Source: Hippophae tibetana
Taxonomy: Eukaryota; Streptophyta; Magnoliopsida; Rosales; Elaeagnaceae
Direction: 5' to 3'
Length of the DNA stretch: 64,000 nucleotides
NCBI GenBank assembly: GCA_037013495.1
Contig: CM072807.1
Coordinates: forward strand, 4,011,501-4,075,500
Positions 47,990-59,340 of the stretch are shown piece after piece (within the stretch, counting starts at the first letter, position 1; each line of letters begins with the position of its first letter). Below the pieces are notes generated by a model that searched no databases, was not told the DNA's origin, and saw only the letters and a list, made by a program, of their open reading frames with translations. The position numbers and the translations under genes are program-made.

Positions 47990-50030
47990 ATAAAAATAGT
48001 TAGGGGCGCTAATTCTCTGGTAAGAACATCAGCTAAACTGTTTTTATGTCCTGAAAGATGTTCAACATCAAAATTGTAATGGTTGAACCATTGTTGCCAT
48101 CTGATTAGTCTTAATTGTTTATAATCTCCTACAATATTAGTTATTAAGAAATAGCCAAAATTCTTGTTATCTGTCCTGATAGTGAATCTATAACTTATAA
48201 CATATATTGCAAATTTCTTAATAGCTTTTTTAAAAGCTAAGTATTCTTTTTCATTACTATGGTAATTTAATTATGGTCCTTGGAAAGACCCTGATGTGTA
48301 TCTGTAAAGATATTCATCTTTGTCATGTACTCTTGCTTTGAGGACTACTCCCCAATATTCTTGTGAAGCATCTGTTTCTTAATCATCTGGTCCTGGGTGG
48401 TATAAAGTTGGTAAATTTTTTATTTTTGCCTTTACTTTATCCATGTATAGAGTATCTTCTTCTGTCCATTTCCAAACATGATTTTTTTCAATTTTGCTTG
48501 TAATGGTTTTCGCATTTCTGCAAGTTTCTTGATATAGGCTTCTGCATATGTTAAGCATCCTAAAAATCTTTGTAATTGGTTTTTATCTTTTAATTCACTA
48601 GAAAAACCTTGAATATTATTTAATATATGAGGTTGTAGATTATGTTTTCCATCTTCAATTTCCAATCCTAAGTATTTGATTTTTTGCTGAGCAAGTACTG
48701 CTTTCTTTTCAAAGAGTACAATGCCTTCTTTTCTACATTCTTGTAATATATTGATAATATCCAAATAATTTTTATTTAATTCATTACTGAAAACCAAAAT
48801 ATCATCTATGTAAACACAACAAATATCTTGTAATTTTTTAAAAATGTTATCCATATATCTTTGAAAAATACCTGGAGCTTGTTTTAATCCAAATGGTATA
48901 ACCGTCCATTGGAATTGTCCTTGGGGGCAACTGAATGTCGTTAATTTTTGGGATTCTTCATCCAATCTTATTTGCCAAAATCCACTTTTGTAATCAAAAC
49001 TTGAGAAATATTTCTTTCCTTTTATTAATGATAGTAGTTCTTCCTTTTTTGGAATGAAATATCTATCATCAATGGTTTCTTTATTTAATGCTTTGAAGTT
49101 TATTACCATTCTCTTTTTTCCTCTTCTTTTCTCAGCTTCTTTTTCAACTAAAAATGCTGGACTAGAGTGAGGTAAATTACTTGGTATTATGACTTTTAAT
49201 TCCAAAAGTTCTTCAATTTGTTTTCCAAATTCAATTCTATCTTCTGAAGTATAAATCATTGGTTTTACTCTTATGATCTTGTTAGGATCTTTTAATTCTA
49301 TTTTGACTATTGTCTTAGTTTTATTTATTTTTGGATCCAAAGGATTTTCTGAACTGACTGTTTTTAATAGTCTTTTGATGTTTGTTAGGGCTTTATCTTC
49401 CTGTATTTCATTAAGAAAAGAGTTTTTTTTCTTCTATATCTAATGAAAAGAGTTTTGTTTTTCTTCTATATCTAATGAAATATTTTCTAAACAAGGTTTC
49501 TGTTTTTGTTGGTCTTCTATCTCACCACGTTTTCGCTTTTTATGTTGTTGCATAAAAGTTGGGTTGGAGACAGTTAGAGCTTTTCTTACTTTAGAGACAT
49601 ATATTGTATCTCCTTCCAAAGTTGTAAGACTTATTTTGTCAGAATGTTGTGTGAAAGGTTGGTATAAATTTAAGAAATTATTTCCTATTAACAAGTCTAC
49701 ACCTGTTTCTTGTTGATATATTGTAGGAATATGAAAGGTTTCTCCTCCTATTATTATATCAGTATCTTTTAATACTTGATTAAGTTTTATTGTAGTATTA
49801 TTAGCAATTCTTACAATTAAATCTTTTGGTGCTTGTTTCCAGTTGTCCTCTGGAAACACATATTTACTAGTTACACACATACTAGCTCCTCTATCTATAT
49901 ATGCATGTAAGTGATAAGTGTTATAACCTTTAAATTTTAGTCCTACTTTAATGTAAGTACTATTTGGATTTGTAATACTATACAAATCATTCATTTTCTG
50001 ATGAAGAATATTCCTGATCCGAATGTTCAT
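47990..50030 (-). pseudogene. Pararetroviral protease-reverse transcriptase-RNase H polyprotein, broken
   Basis: Protease: 50030-49440, with active-site segment YIDRGASMCV (Arg where the D-T/S-G motif needs Thr or Ser) and LLIGNNFL. RT: 49340-48432, with RMVINFKALNKETIDDRYF, PFGLKQAPGIFQRYMD and the catalytic YIDDIL. RNase H: about 48380-48000, with ETDAS, NEKEYLAFKKA, RTDNKNFG and HLSGHKNSLAD. Breaks: a 30-bp tandem duplication around 49414-49475 adds two in-frame TAGs (49440-49442, 49434-49436); a frameshift near the T run at 48480-48487 shortens the RT frame; TAA at 48379-48381 and 48271-48273 interrupt RNase H. The first ATG overlaps the coat-protein end; an ATG at 49994, eight bases before the coat-protein stop, is an alternative start. 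Confidence 0.9.
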
Positions 50031-51504
50031 ATTTTGAGTCAGTTATTTCTTCTTCAGTTTCTTCTAATAGATAAATATTGTAAGTATCATCTATATCAGA
50101 TTTCTCAATTGGTTCTAATTCCATTTTGAAAGCTTCTTCTAAAATTTTTGCTTTCAGTGAAAATTCCTTTTTAAATTCTTTTTTATGTTGAAGTCTATTT
50201 GGACATTCATTTGCATAATGTCCTTCCTCATTACAAATCCAACATCTGCATTTCTTTTTCCCCGAAGGGCAATAATTCCTTTTTTCAGAAGGTTTATAAA
50301 CCTTTCTTCTCAAATATCTTTTCTTGTAGTTTTCTTTGTTGAATCTCTTTTTATATTTTTGGAAATTTTGTTTCCTAAATTTATATTTTTTAAATCTTTT
50401 ATATTTTTTATATTTTTGTTTATAAGACTTTATATTGCATCCATATTTTCCTGGTATTCTAAAATCTCTTGTATCACAACAAATTTTGTCATTTCCTCTT
50501 ATTTGTTTATATTCTTTTCTTTCTTGGCATTTTATAATGATCCAATCTCTAAGATTTCTTATTCTTCCTCCTAGAGTATCTGGTATAGTTTCTCTATTCC
50601 TTTGTTCCCAATTTTCTGTTAAAGTTTTATATAATGTTCATGGTAATTTTTGAAAAAACATTTCTTTATAGATTGTTTGAATAGAGGGTGGTAATTTATG
50701 GTAATACATTTCATATTCACAAATAAAAGAATCTATGTAACACATGTTACAAATTTCCATATTTGTTAGATGCCATTTAGCTTCATTGATTTCATTTTCA
50801 CTAGACTCAGTGATAGCCCTTCCTTTATCTTCCCCGATAAATTCTTTGTATATTTCATTTATTACTGTATCTAAGTATTCTCTTCCTGTGGAAGCATTTC
50901 CTTGCATTAATAAATGTTGTTGGTCTGTTAAGTTTGAAAACCAAACTTTTACATTTCCTGTCATTTTATGTGCTATAAGCACTCTACAAGTTGAAGGATT
51001 TGTTTGAGTAGTTGGAGAAGTTTGTATGAGAACACTCATTCCACTAGACCATTCATCTAAAGATTTTTTCCTATCTCTTATAAAATCTAAGTTTAAGAGT
51101 TCAGATTTATAATTATCATGGAGTTTAAACTCTGGTGGGATACTACTTCTAGTTTCCCAATGCAACCCTTCTTCCATTTTAGGTGGTTGTCTTCTTCTAT
51201 ATGTAGTATCAGGTTGTTCTGATCTTTGTCTATTTCTCTCTTCCCTATGAGGGTCAGATGTTTCTTCTTGGTAAGGGACTGGTAATGAAATTGGTTTCAT
51301 ATGACCTTTTGGGGTCATATTTTCTGGTTCTGAATCAGTTTCACTGATTATTGTCATATCATCTTCTTCTTTGTTAGTACAAAGTTTTCCAATATAATGT
51401 TCCTCTATTTCTTCATTGGTTAATGTCAATAATTTCACCAATGTTTCTATATCCCTATTTTCAGGGTTCATGAATTCTTTTTCTAATTTCTTTCTATATT
51501 CCAT
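49987..51504 (-). pseudogene. Pararetroviral coat protein gene with one internal stop
   Basis: The ATG at 51504 shares its A with the TAA stop of the VAP-like ORF. The N-terminus is acidic (EEDDMTIISETDSEPE), typical of caulimovirid coat-protein precursors. The body holds NVKVWFSNLTDQQHLLM and WHLTNMEICNMCYIDSFICE. A very basic Lys/Arg/Tyr-rich tract follows, then the CCHC knuckle CWICNEEGHYANEC near 50250-50210, then an acidic Glu/Asp/Ser-rich C-terminus. This acidic-body-basic-knuckle-acidic order fits the family. One in-frame TGA (50638-50640) splits it; the frame before and after is the same, so it is a single substitution, not a shift. Confidence 0.85.
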
Positions 51505-51905
51505 TATTTTGGAATTATTTCTTTATTCTTGGATTGTTCCTCATTTTTTCTTTTCTCATTTTTAGGAATCAAAGAATCTGATTTCCTTGGTGGTTCCTCT
51601 TTCAATCCTTCTAAAGGATCATATTTATGATCTATTCTTAGATTGTATACATCTTTCCTTAATTCTGAAAATTCTTCATGCATATTTTTATGTAGTTTAT
51701 TACAACCATACTCTTTTATTTCCTTTAATAGTTCTCCTTGTATATCTATTATTTCCTTCAAATACTTTGTGTTTGATTCCTAGACTAGATTCATTTCCTC
51801 TCTTAATAATTGTATAGTTTCAAATAATATTGCTTGATTTTTTGCCACTCCTACTAGGCTTCCATTTATTTCTAATTGTATATTTTTTATTTTTTCTTTA
51901 AACAT
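51504..51905 (-). pseudogene. Pararetroviral VAP-like coiled-coil protein gene with one stop
   Basis: The ATG at 51905 overlaps the movement-protein stop by eight bases. About 133 codons, with TAG at 51780-51782; an internal ATG at 51761 gives the 85-codon open part. The N-terminal half has Ile/Leu heptad-like spacing (IDIQGELLKEIKEYGCN), the C-terminus is charged and ends EEQSKNKEIIPK. Length, coiled coil and place before the coat-protein gene match the virion-associated (ORF III) protein of caulimoviruses, which bridges virions to the movement protein or vector factor. The assignment is by position and shape, not by motif. Confidence 0.6.
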
Positions 51906-52866
51906 GATTTTTTCCTAATATGCAATCATGAACTAATGCCTTCATTATTTTAACTTCATTTTCTAGTTTTTTAACTTCTTGATTAGAAGTTTCTCCTTCC
52001 TGATCTATAAAAGTAAATCTTGGTATGTTATTAGTTTTATTACTTCTTCCCGTTATTAAGGGTTTTTCTTTAATATCTAATTTCCATTCTTCTGGTATTT
52101 TAAAATCGGTTAGTATTTCTGGTTTTATTATTTGTCCTAATTCCTTAAAAGTTTGATCTATTACTATAAATTCATTTTGTCCATATATTGAACTATTATG
52201 ACTATTTGTTAAAGAATATGCCACTAGATAGTGTATTGAAAATGGTTGATTTCCTTCTTTCATTAAATCTCCTCTTTCGAATTCATAAGCTAGGCTTAAT
52301 ACTTGGTTTAAATTTTTATCTTGTATATTTATAGCAAATCTAGGATATGCTGTAAACTTTAGTTTTTGGTATCCTAAATTTCCATGGATCATTCCTAATA
52401 AAACATCTTGTCTATTTATTATTTTGTTGTCTAACAATGCTATTTTTATTAGTGTATCTATTCTTTCTTTGAAATGAGCTTTTATTAGTATTTGGATTCC
52501 TTCTAAATGGATGTATCCAATTTTTCTTTTATCCTTACTAGGGATTTTTGATAATTTGTTTACTATAGTTTCTTTATCAATTAATGGTATGTTATACCTT
52601 CCTTTTGCATCTGTAATTTTAATACTCATTTCTTTATTACTTATTCCATAATAAATTATATTTTTTGTAGGAAATATTTTTCTCAATAAAAATGATGGGT
52701 TTTTAAATCCATCTCCTTCTTTAAGATTTAATTTTGCTTTTTGAATTTCTTCAAATTTCTTTTTACTTATTACCATTTCTTGTGAAAAACATCCTGAAAT
52801 ATCTTATGTTTCTATATCCAATATTTCTTGGTTTTCTTGGTTTATTTCATCTTCCTTTTTTTTTAT
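51898..52866 (-). pseudogene. Pararetroviral movement protein (30K superfamily)
   Basis: The longest open part is 52776-51898 (292 codons). It contains DVLLGMIHGNLGYQKLKFTA, followed by YPRFAINIQD, the core of the caulimovirid branch of the 30K cell-to-cell movement family, whose members form tubules through plasmodesmata. A long C-terminal part ends with a heptad-like segment (KKLENEVKIMKALVHD), as expected for docking to the VAP coiled coil. In-frame coding extends upstream of the first ATG to about 52866 but carries TAA at 52804-52806, so the true N-terminus is cut by a stop and then lost at the edge of the viral block. Confidence 0.85.
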
Positions 52867-53015
52867 ATAAACCTTAGGGATATTTTTTATAAGTGTTAAA
52901 TTTAACTTCTGCTATATTTTTAAGAGTATTTTTGAATTTTTTAAAACCTAAAGGGTATTTCTGAAGATTTCTTAAACCTTAGGGGTATTTTTGATTTTTT
53001 CCCCGAAAATGCTGG

Positions 53016-56000
53016 TTGTTTCTCTTCGGTATTCACTAATGAATGAATTAGTACGGTGTTCAAAATCAAATTAATAAAGCTGATTGAATCTATTAACTTT
53101 CTGTTGAATCAATTTTAAAATGAAAATTAATTATTAAAAAATATATCAAAAATTTTAAATTTTAAAAATGTTAAAAATTAATCACATGGATATAAGTGTG
53201 TTTTTTTTAGTTATTATATGTTAACTTTGATAGTTTTGAGTATATAGGAATTGATTTAATAACATATATTATCTATAAAAAAAATTAAAATTTATATATT
53301 TGTGTTATTGTGAATGTATTTGTAATATTAAAAAATTAATATTATCCTATAAAAGTACACGTTTATTTTATATCCATTTATTGTTGAATCCATCAATTTT
53401 TCAAATACAAATCACACAGGACAGACAATAGTCTTAATTTGATTTGTCTTCTTCAATTGTCCACACTTCTAGTATAATCAAGAAGTTGCATTTCTATAAA
53501 GACTAAAGCTTAAGCATGCATATGTTACATGAATTACACATTTTTCCCATCCCAATTATGATAGCTACATTATGCTAATTAAATGTTTAATCTTATTTAT
53601 ACGAAACTACACGTACTTAATATTAAGTTTCATCTTAATCCTTAATTATTCTAATTAATAAAAAATATAGAATGATGGAGGAATATGCTATTGCTATTAA
53701 TTAACTAATGTTATAATACCTAATTATTGTAATTTAGTCATAATTGTCTCTTGTTTTTGAGTATCATTTTATTAATATTATTAGAAATATGAATTCATTC
53801 TAATAGAATAAATATTATTTTTATAATTATAAATTTTATGTGTGTTATTTTGATTATTTTTTCTAATTATTTTATCCTTGTATTTTGAATTTATGTTTTT
53901 CCCCTTCAATTGGAAGCAATTGGTTTCTTCTAGAAATAGACATATGCGTCCTAAATGAAAAAAAAATAGAAAAGAAGAAGAAAGAAATAGCTAAAATATT
54001 CCGTATGCATTAGAAAAAAGTCTATAACTTAAAGGGTGAAACATAAAGCTAGGTTAAACACAAGGTTAATAATATTAATATTAATGAAATTATCACACAT
54101 CGATTTTATTGAAACGTGAAAATATATTATCTTATTAGCTTTTAAAAAATGAATAAGTAAATAAAAGGTAAATGATATAATACCATGATATTGAGTAAAC
54201 AAAAAAAAATCTTTTATTTCGTTATATCAATAACCTTCAAAAAGAGAAAATATTTTTCTCTTTGAAACCATATATCCATTCAATATAATCCTTTATCTAT
54301 AATCCATATATTTTTCTATTTGAACTGTTTAAGAGAAATTTTGAAGCCAAATGTGTTACTTTGTATTATTATTATATGTCTTTGAGATGTAAAATATGAT
54401 ATGATATCTCCTTAATATATGATATAATTCATAAATTTTATGAAATTATCTTATCTTCTCTTATCACACTCATTTTTTAATAAATTAAAATGATAATAAG
54501 ATGATATTATAAAAGTATATTTTATTTATTTTAAATTGATATAAATGATTAGTAAAAAAAACATAAATATTTAACTAGATAACTTTAATCAATAAAATCA
54601 TTAATAATATTACGTATAATATAATATGATATGAGATCACCCATTTGATATTTATATCCTTGGGTATTAGATTCTGACTGTGAATTAATTTCAGATATTG
54701 ATTTTTTTTTCTAAAACCACCACTTAATCACCTCACTTTACATAGAGTGGGTTGTCTCATTTGAGATTGTAAGAGGAGGTGTGCCACTGCGCAGTGTTTG
54801 GTACGCTGGAAAAATCTACCCTCTAGTTATAATTTTATATTTATTTTGAGGATGGTATTGTTTTAATTATTTTTATTAATTATCATTACTAATTATTTAT
54901 GTTACAAGTTATAAAATATGTTACCATTAAATTAATGATTTTAGTGTTTTTTATAAGAGAAGAAAGTATTAATACATATAAATATGAAGTTAGGTATCTT
55001 AGTAGTATCATAATTATATTATTGATATTTTTTATTCTTATTTTTCCAATAATACTTTAGTAATACTCACACTAAAAAATATATTAATCTAATATAATTT
55101 TCACATATGACTAGTACATGTATTTTAAATAAAAAATATTCTAGAATTTTTATCTTTTTCTATCTTTGCAACATAAATAATTTCTTCTTTCATTTTTAGG
55201 TCTTTAAATATAGATTTTTAATGTTTATTGACCAATTTTACATCATTTTCGTTATTTTTTATTTTTAGTCATTATGCACTCTCTTTTAAGCAACAAATAT
55301 TTATGAAAATTTACATATAAAAAAAGTTATGTTCAAAAAAATACAAATGAGTACAAATAAAAATACAAATGGATATATGCATGAGTAAATAATTTTTTTA
55401 ACCACATGGATATGTCTATTGAGTAGGACAACTTTCTTAGAAATTTAAAACATTAAATTTCATAATAAATCATTAATAATGATTTATATCTTCAATTTTA
55501 TTATTAAGAGAAATTATCATTAATTTATAGATTATATTATTTTACACCAATACTTTATAAAAGAACCATAGGGTTTGTTTTCATTTTAAAAAGAAATGAA
55601 GTGAAAAAGTGAGATTCAAGAAAGAGTGTAAAATAACTAAGAAGAATAAGATATGATAAAAATAAGATAAAATGAGTTAAAAATATTAAAATATGTATTT
55701 AAAGATTCAAAATAGGAGAGTTTTTTTTAAAAGACATGTCAAAATTAAGCGTAAAAGAAGGTCCCAAGAATTTTAAAAAGAAATGAAAATATCATAAATT
55801 TTCTTTATTTAAAGTGCATGTACTAACGTATGAAAATTGTATTAAATTGATTTATTTTTAAAACATAAATATCACTATAATATCACTTAAAAAATAAAGA
55901 TAACAAAAATAAATTTAAGATACTATTAAAATATTATCCCAATATGATAAATAGTTACTTTTTTATACAATAACAAACTAAAAAAATCACATATTTTTAT

Positions 56001-56778
56001 ATTACTCAGTTATTAGCATAGTGTTATATTTAACTTTATTCTAAAAATATATATTTTTAAAGTTATAAAAAAACATAAGTTTTATCGTACAAAAAAATAT
56101 ATACAACACATAAAATTAATTATGTTGTACAATTAAAAATAAAGTACACAACACTATTACATGTATTGCAAGCAGTAGATATATATGTTTCCCAAATAAG
56201 TTGTAAATATATATATATATATTAATTTTTTTTTCATAATTTTACATCTATAAATGAATTATGTTAATGATATTATTATTATAATAAAAATGTATAAATT
56301 ATTTATTTTATTTTGAAAAATATACTTAAATGTTAATATCGTTAGATAAATTAATAATTTTAATTATAAAATCACCGATTTTAATTTTTTTTTACATTAG
56401 AAATAGTTAGTTACTTACATATACGGGTGTGGTAGCAGTTTCTACAAAACTGAAAAAAAAAACATAAAATAATAGTTTTAAATTTTATAATAATAAAAAT
56501 AATACTCACAAATATAAAATGATATTTAATTAAATAAAATTTAATATTAAATTATTTTAATAATTAGAATTTAATTTAAATAATACTTAATTTAATTTAA
56601 TTTAAATTGTGAAATGAATAATTGAATTTTTTAAAAAGTAATAATTATAAAAATGATATAAATAATATTATTTTAAAATTATAATTTTTAATATTAGTAA
56701 ATGCATAGCACTATTACCAAGTAATCGTTTTGCAGAGATAACGCACATAAATGTTGCCGAAAACAGAATTTTTGCTGC
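53016..56778. other. AT-rich intergenic region upstream of CYP707A
   Basis: No gene, RNA or clear transposon recognised. Long A/T tracts throughout. The least AT-rich segment is 54660-54830. Distal promoter elements of the P450 gene may lie near its right end, but none is recognisable from sequence alone. Confidence 0.5.
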
Positions 56779-56779
56779 C

Positions 56780-56790
56780 TATATATAAAA
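56780..56790 (+). promoter_or_regulatory. TATA box of the CYP707A-like gene
   Basis: TATATATAAAAG lies about 110 bp before the ATG, followed by TTCTCTTCGCAACTCAAAACC, a plausible start region for a 5' leader of 60-90 bases. Confidence 0.65.
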
Positions 56791-56897
56791 GGCTTTGGCT
56801 TGCCTTTCTCTTCGCAACTCAAAACCAGATACTAAACGAAAGATCTACCTAACACACTTTTCTTCGGTTAAGAGATTGTAGCAAACCACTAAAGGAG

Positions 56898-59340
56898 ATG
56901 ATTGCAACAGTTGTTTATGTTTTCTTGTTTCTTGTTTCTCTGTTTTCTTATATTGTATTTATAAATAAAACAAACAATAAAAACCCACATAAGAGAGCTA
57001 AGCTCCCTCCTGGTTCATTGGGTTGGCCTTACATTGGGGAAACTCTTCAGTTCTATTCTGAAGACCCCAATACTTTTTTTTTTGCCAAACAGAAAAGGTT
57101 AATTGTTCTTTTAATCTCTCTCTCTCTCTGTGCAATTCACTGTTATTTTAGGTTGGGACTAAATGTGGTGGAAATGGTAATTTAGGTACGGAGAAATATT
57201 CAAAACGCACATTCTTGGGTGCCCATGTGTTATGTTAGCAAGTCCAGAGGCTTCAAAGTTTGTATTGGTAACACAAGCTCACTTGTTCAAACCCACTTAT
57301 CCAAAAAGCAAAGAAGGTTTGATTGGACCATTTGCTCTGTTTTTTCACCAAGGAGACTATCATATTCGATTGAGGAAATTGGTTCAAGCTTCTCTTTCTC
57401 TTGAAGCCATTCGTAATTTGGTGCCTGATATACACAACTTAGCTATCTCTACTACCGACTCTTGGCTTAGTGGGCATGTCATTAACACCTTTTGTCAAAT
57501 GAAAAAGGTTGTGCTCAATTGATATTAACACTAATTCAAACTCTTTATTTTTTAAATTATTTTAATAATTTTTTTTATTGCTTTAATATTGTGTCTGATT
57601 GATTTTTTTAATTATTAACGCAGTATTCTTTTGAAGTGGGAATACTGGCAATTTTTGGTCATTTGGAGGCTCGTTATGTAGAAGAGCTCAAGAAGAATTA
57701 TAGCATAGTCGATAAAGGCTACAATTCTTTTCCCACAAACATTCCAGGAACATCATACAAAAAAGCTCTCATGGTATCTTTGATAATTAATTAATTGATT
57801 TATTTTTAAAGTGTTTAATTTATACTGTTTTAAATTTTAATCCAATACTAATAATTAAGTTTACGTTTGAACATATATGTGCAGGCAAGAAAAAAATTAA
57901 GTAATATACTGAGTGAAGTAATTGCAGAGAGGAAAGAAAAGAGAATAGTTGATAAAGATTTGTTGGGTTTTTTGTTGAACTCAAAAGATGAAAAGGGTTT
58001 CGTCTTAAGTGATGACCAGATTGCTGATAACATAATTGGAGTTCTGTTTGCAGCTCAAGATACCACAGCTAGTGTCTTGACTTGGATTGTCAAGTACCTT
58101 CATGAAAACCCAAAAATTGTTGAGGCTATAAAGGTATTTTTTTCAAATTTCAATTTTTTGTAGTAATTGTTCATATAATCATCATAGTTGCAGAATAAAC
58201 TAGCATAGTTCTCTTATTAGTCTTTATCAAGAGAAATTGAAAAGCTATGTATGACAGACAGACAATGGTAATTTGTCAATTTTTAATTGATAGGTTGAAC
58301 AGATGGAAATTGGTAAAATGAATGAAGAAAATAAGCAACCATTGAGTTGGGAACAAACTAGACACATGCCATTCAGTTACAAGGTTGTATTAGAATGTTT
58401 GAGAATGGCTACCATTATTTCCTTCACTTTTAGGGAGGCAGTTGCTGATGTGGAGTACAAAGGTAAATAAATATTAAAAACTTAAAAACACTTCCTACTC
58501 TGATATTAAACAAAATATTTTTACATAATCCGCTAGTAGAATGATAAATTATCAGTACATTTTCAGAAAATCCCATGGTTTAAATTAAGAAGTACAAAAT
58601 GTTTTAGTTTAATTAGTTTTTAGATGGAAAGGGGAGCCTTTATTTGAGAAATAACAGAGGTTAAATCTTTGTGACAGGGTACCTAATTCCCAAGGGCTGG
58701 AAAGTTATGCCTTTATTCAGAAACATTCATCACAATCCCGAATATTTCATAGATCCTCAGAAATTTGATCCATCAAGATTCGAGGTTTGGGTGATAAATT
58801 TAATTAAACTTTGTTTTAAGAATAAATTTTGAGTTCTGAAGAAAGAAAGCTGAAATAATTATGAAAATTTATATAGGTTTCCCCAAAACCCAATACATTT
58901 ATGCCATTCGGCAGTGGAGTTCATGCCTGTCCAGGGAATGAGCTGGCCAAGCTAGAAATGCTTATCATGATCCATCATTTAGTCACCAACTTCAGGTACA
59001 TTGAGCCACTCAATCCATACTCACTGAAGATATTCAATGTTATTAATTAGTGATATCATAACGTAATAACGTTAATTATATATGAAATTTAGATTTTATT
59101 GATAAGTATAAGAAATATTCTAGAAAGAGATAGATGAAAAACAAAAGAAAACGATAAGAGAGATGAAATCTAAAGGGCAAAATTGATATTGATAGGAATG
59201 TCTATTTCGGTTTTATTTTCAGGTGGGAAATAGTAGGATCTCAAAATGGCATACAGTATGGCCCATTTCCAGTACCTCAAGATGGACTCCCGGCCAGATT
59301 TTGGAGAGAATCTACTTTGCTAGGCTATAAGCCTTTGTGA
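56898..59340 (+). CDS. CYP707A: CYP707A-type cytochrome P450 (abscisic acid 8'-hydroxylase), 8 exons
   Basis: CYP707A enzymes hydroxylate abscisic acid at C-8' in the ER membrane, the main step of ABA breakdown; the product cyclises to phaseic acid. Exons: 56898-57097, 57186-57507, 57624-57773, 57885-58133, 58294-58462, 58678-58784, 58877-58995, 59223-59340; all introns are GT-AG and phases agree, giving 477 residues, the normal family length. Seen: N-terminal membrane anchor (1-25); Pro-rich hinge LPPGSLGWP (36-44); I-helix AAQDTT (280-285); K-helix ECLR (341-344); PxRF-region FDPSRF; heme loop PFGSGVHACPG (409-419, axial Cys 417) followed by NELAKLE, typical of CYP707A. No internal stop is present. 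The ATG has context AAGGAGATGA and is the first after the TATA box. The gene looks intact; the member number within the family is not assigned. Confidence 0.92.

Larger units (their letters stand above)
43546..52867 (-). mobile_element. Endogenous pararetrovirus (Caulimoviridae), near genome length
   Basis: Order on the - strand: movement protein, VAP-like coiled-coil protein, coat protein with CCHC knuckle, protease-RT-RNase H, viroplasmin/transactivator, TATA promoter, leader with a small ORF, tRNA-Met primer site. Without the 1,979-bp insertion at 45258-47236 the viral part is about 7.3 kb, close to the 7-8 kb usual for the family. The copy is opened near the primer site, and the first part of the movement-protein gene is the other edge. 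Damage is moderate: a few in-frame stops, a 30-bp duplication, one frameshift and one insertion. The separate movement-protein, VAP-like and coat-protein ORFs resemble the caulimovirus/soymovirus/rosadnavirus layout, but no aphid-transmission-factor ORF is seen. Genus not assigned. Confidence 0.9.
43416..53004. mobile_element. Small TIR element (Mutator-like/MITE) enclosing the pararetrovirus
   Basis: The 11-bp repeat GAAAATGCTGG occurs at 43405-43415 and 53005-53015. Inside it, the left end (43416-about 43545: GCCCTTGAGGTTTG, ATCTTCAGTTATGCCCCTAG) is an imperfect inverted match to the right end (about 52868-53004; on the - strand ATACCCCTAAGGTTTAAG, ATCTTCAGAAATACCC). Similar ends form the fold-back element at 12927-13886. 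A target duplication of 9-11 bp with long TIRs is typical of Mutator-like elements. With the virus removed the element would be about 270 bp, so most likely a MITE was the integration site. Capture of virus DNA by a mobile TIR element is the alternative. Confidence 0.6.

Noticed and set aside
50185..51817. + strand frames rich in Phe/Ile/Leu/Ser that mimic membrane proteins
   Set aside because: Antisense to the Lys-rich viral coat and VAP-like genes; Lys codons read backwards give Phe/Leu.
57219..57435. Alternative frames inside the P450 exon 2
   Set aside because: Shadows of exon 2, whose frame continues correctly through both splice junctions.
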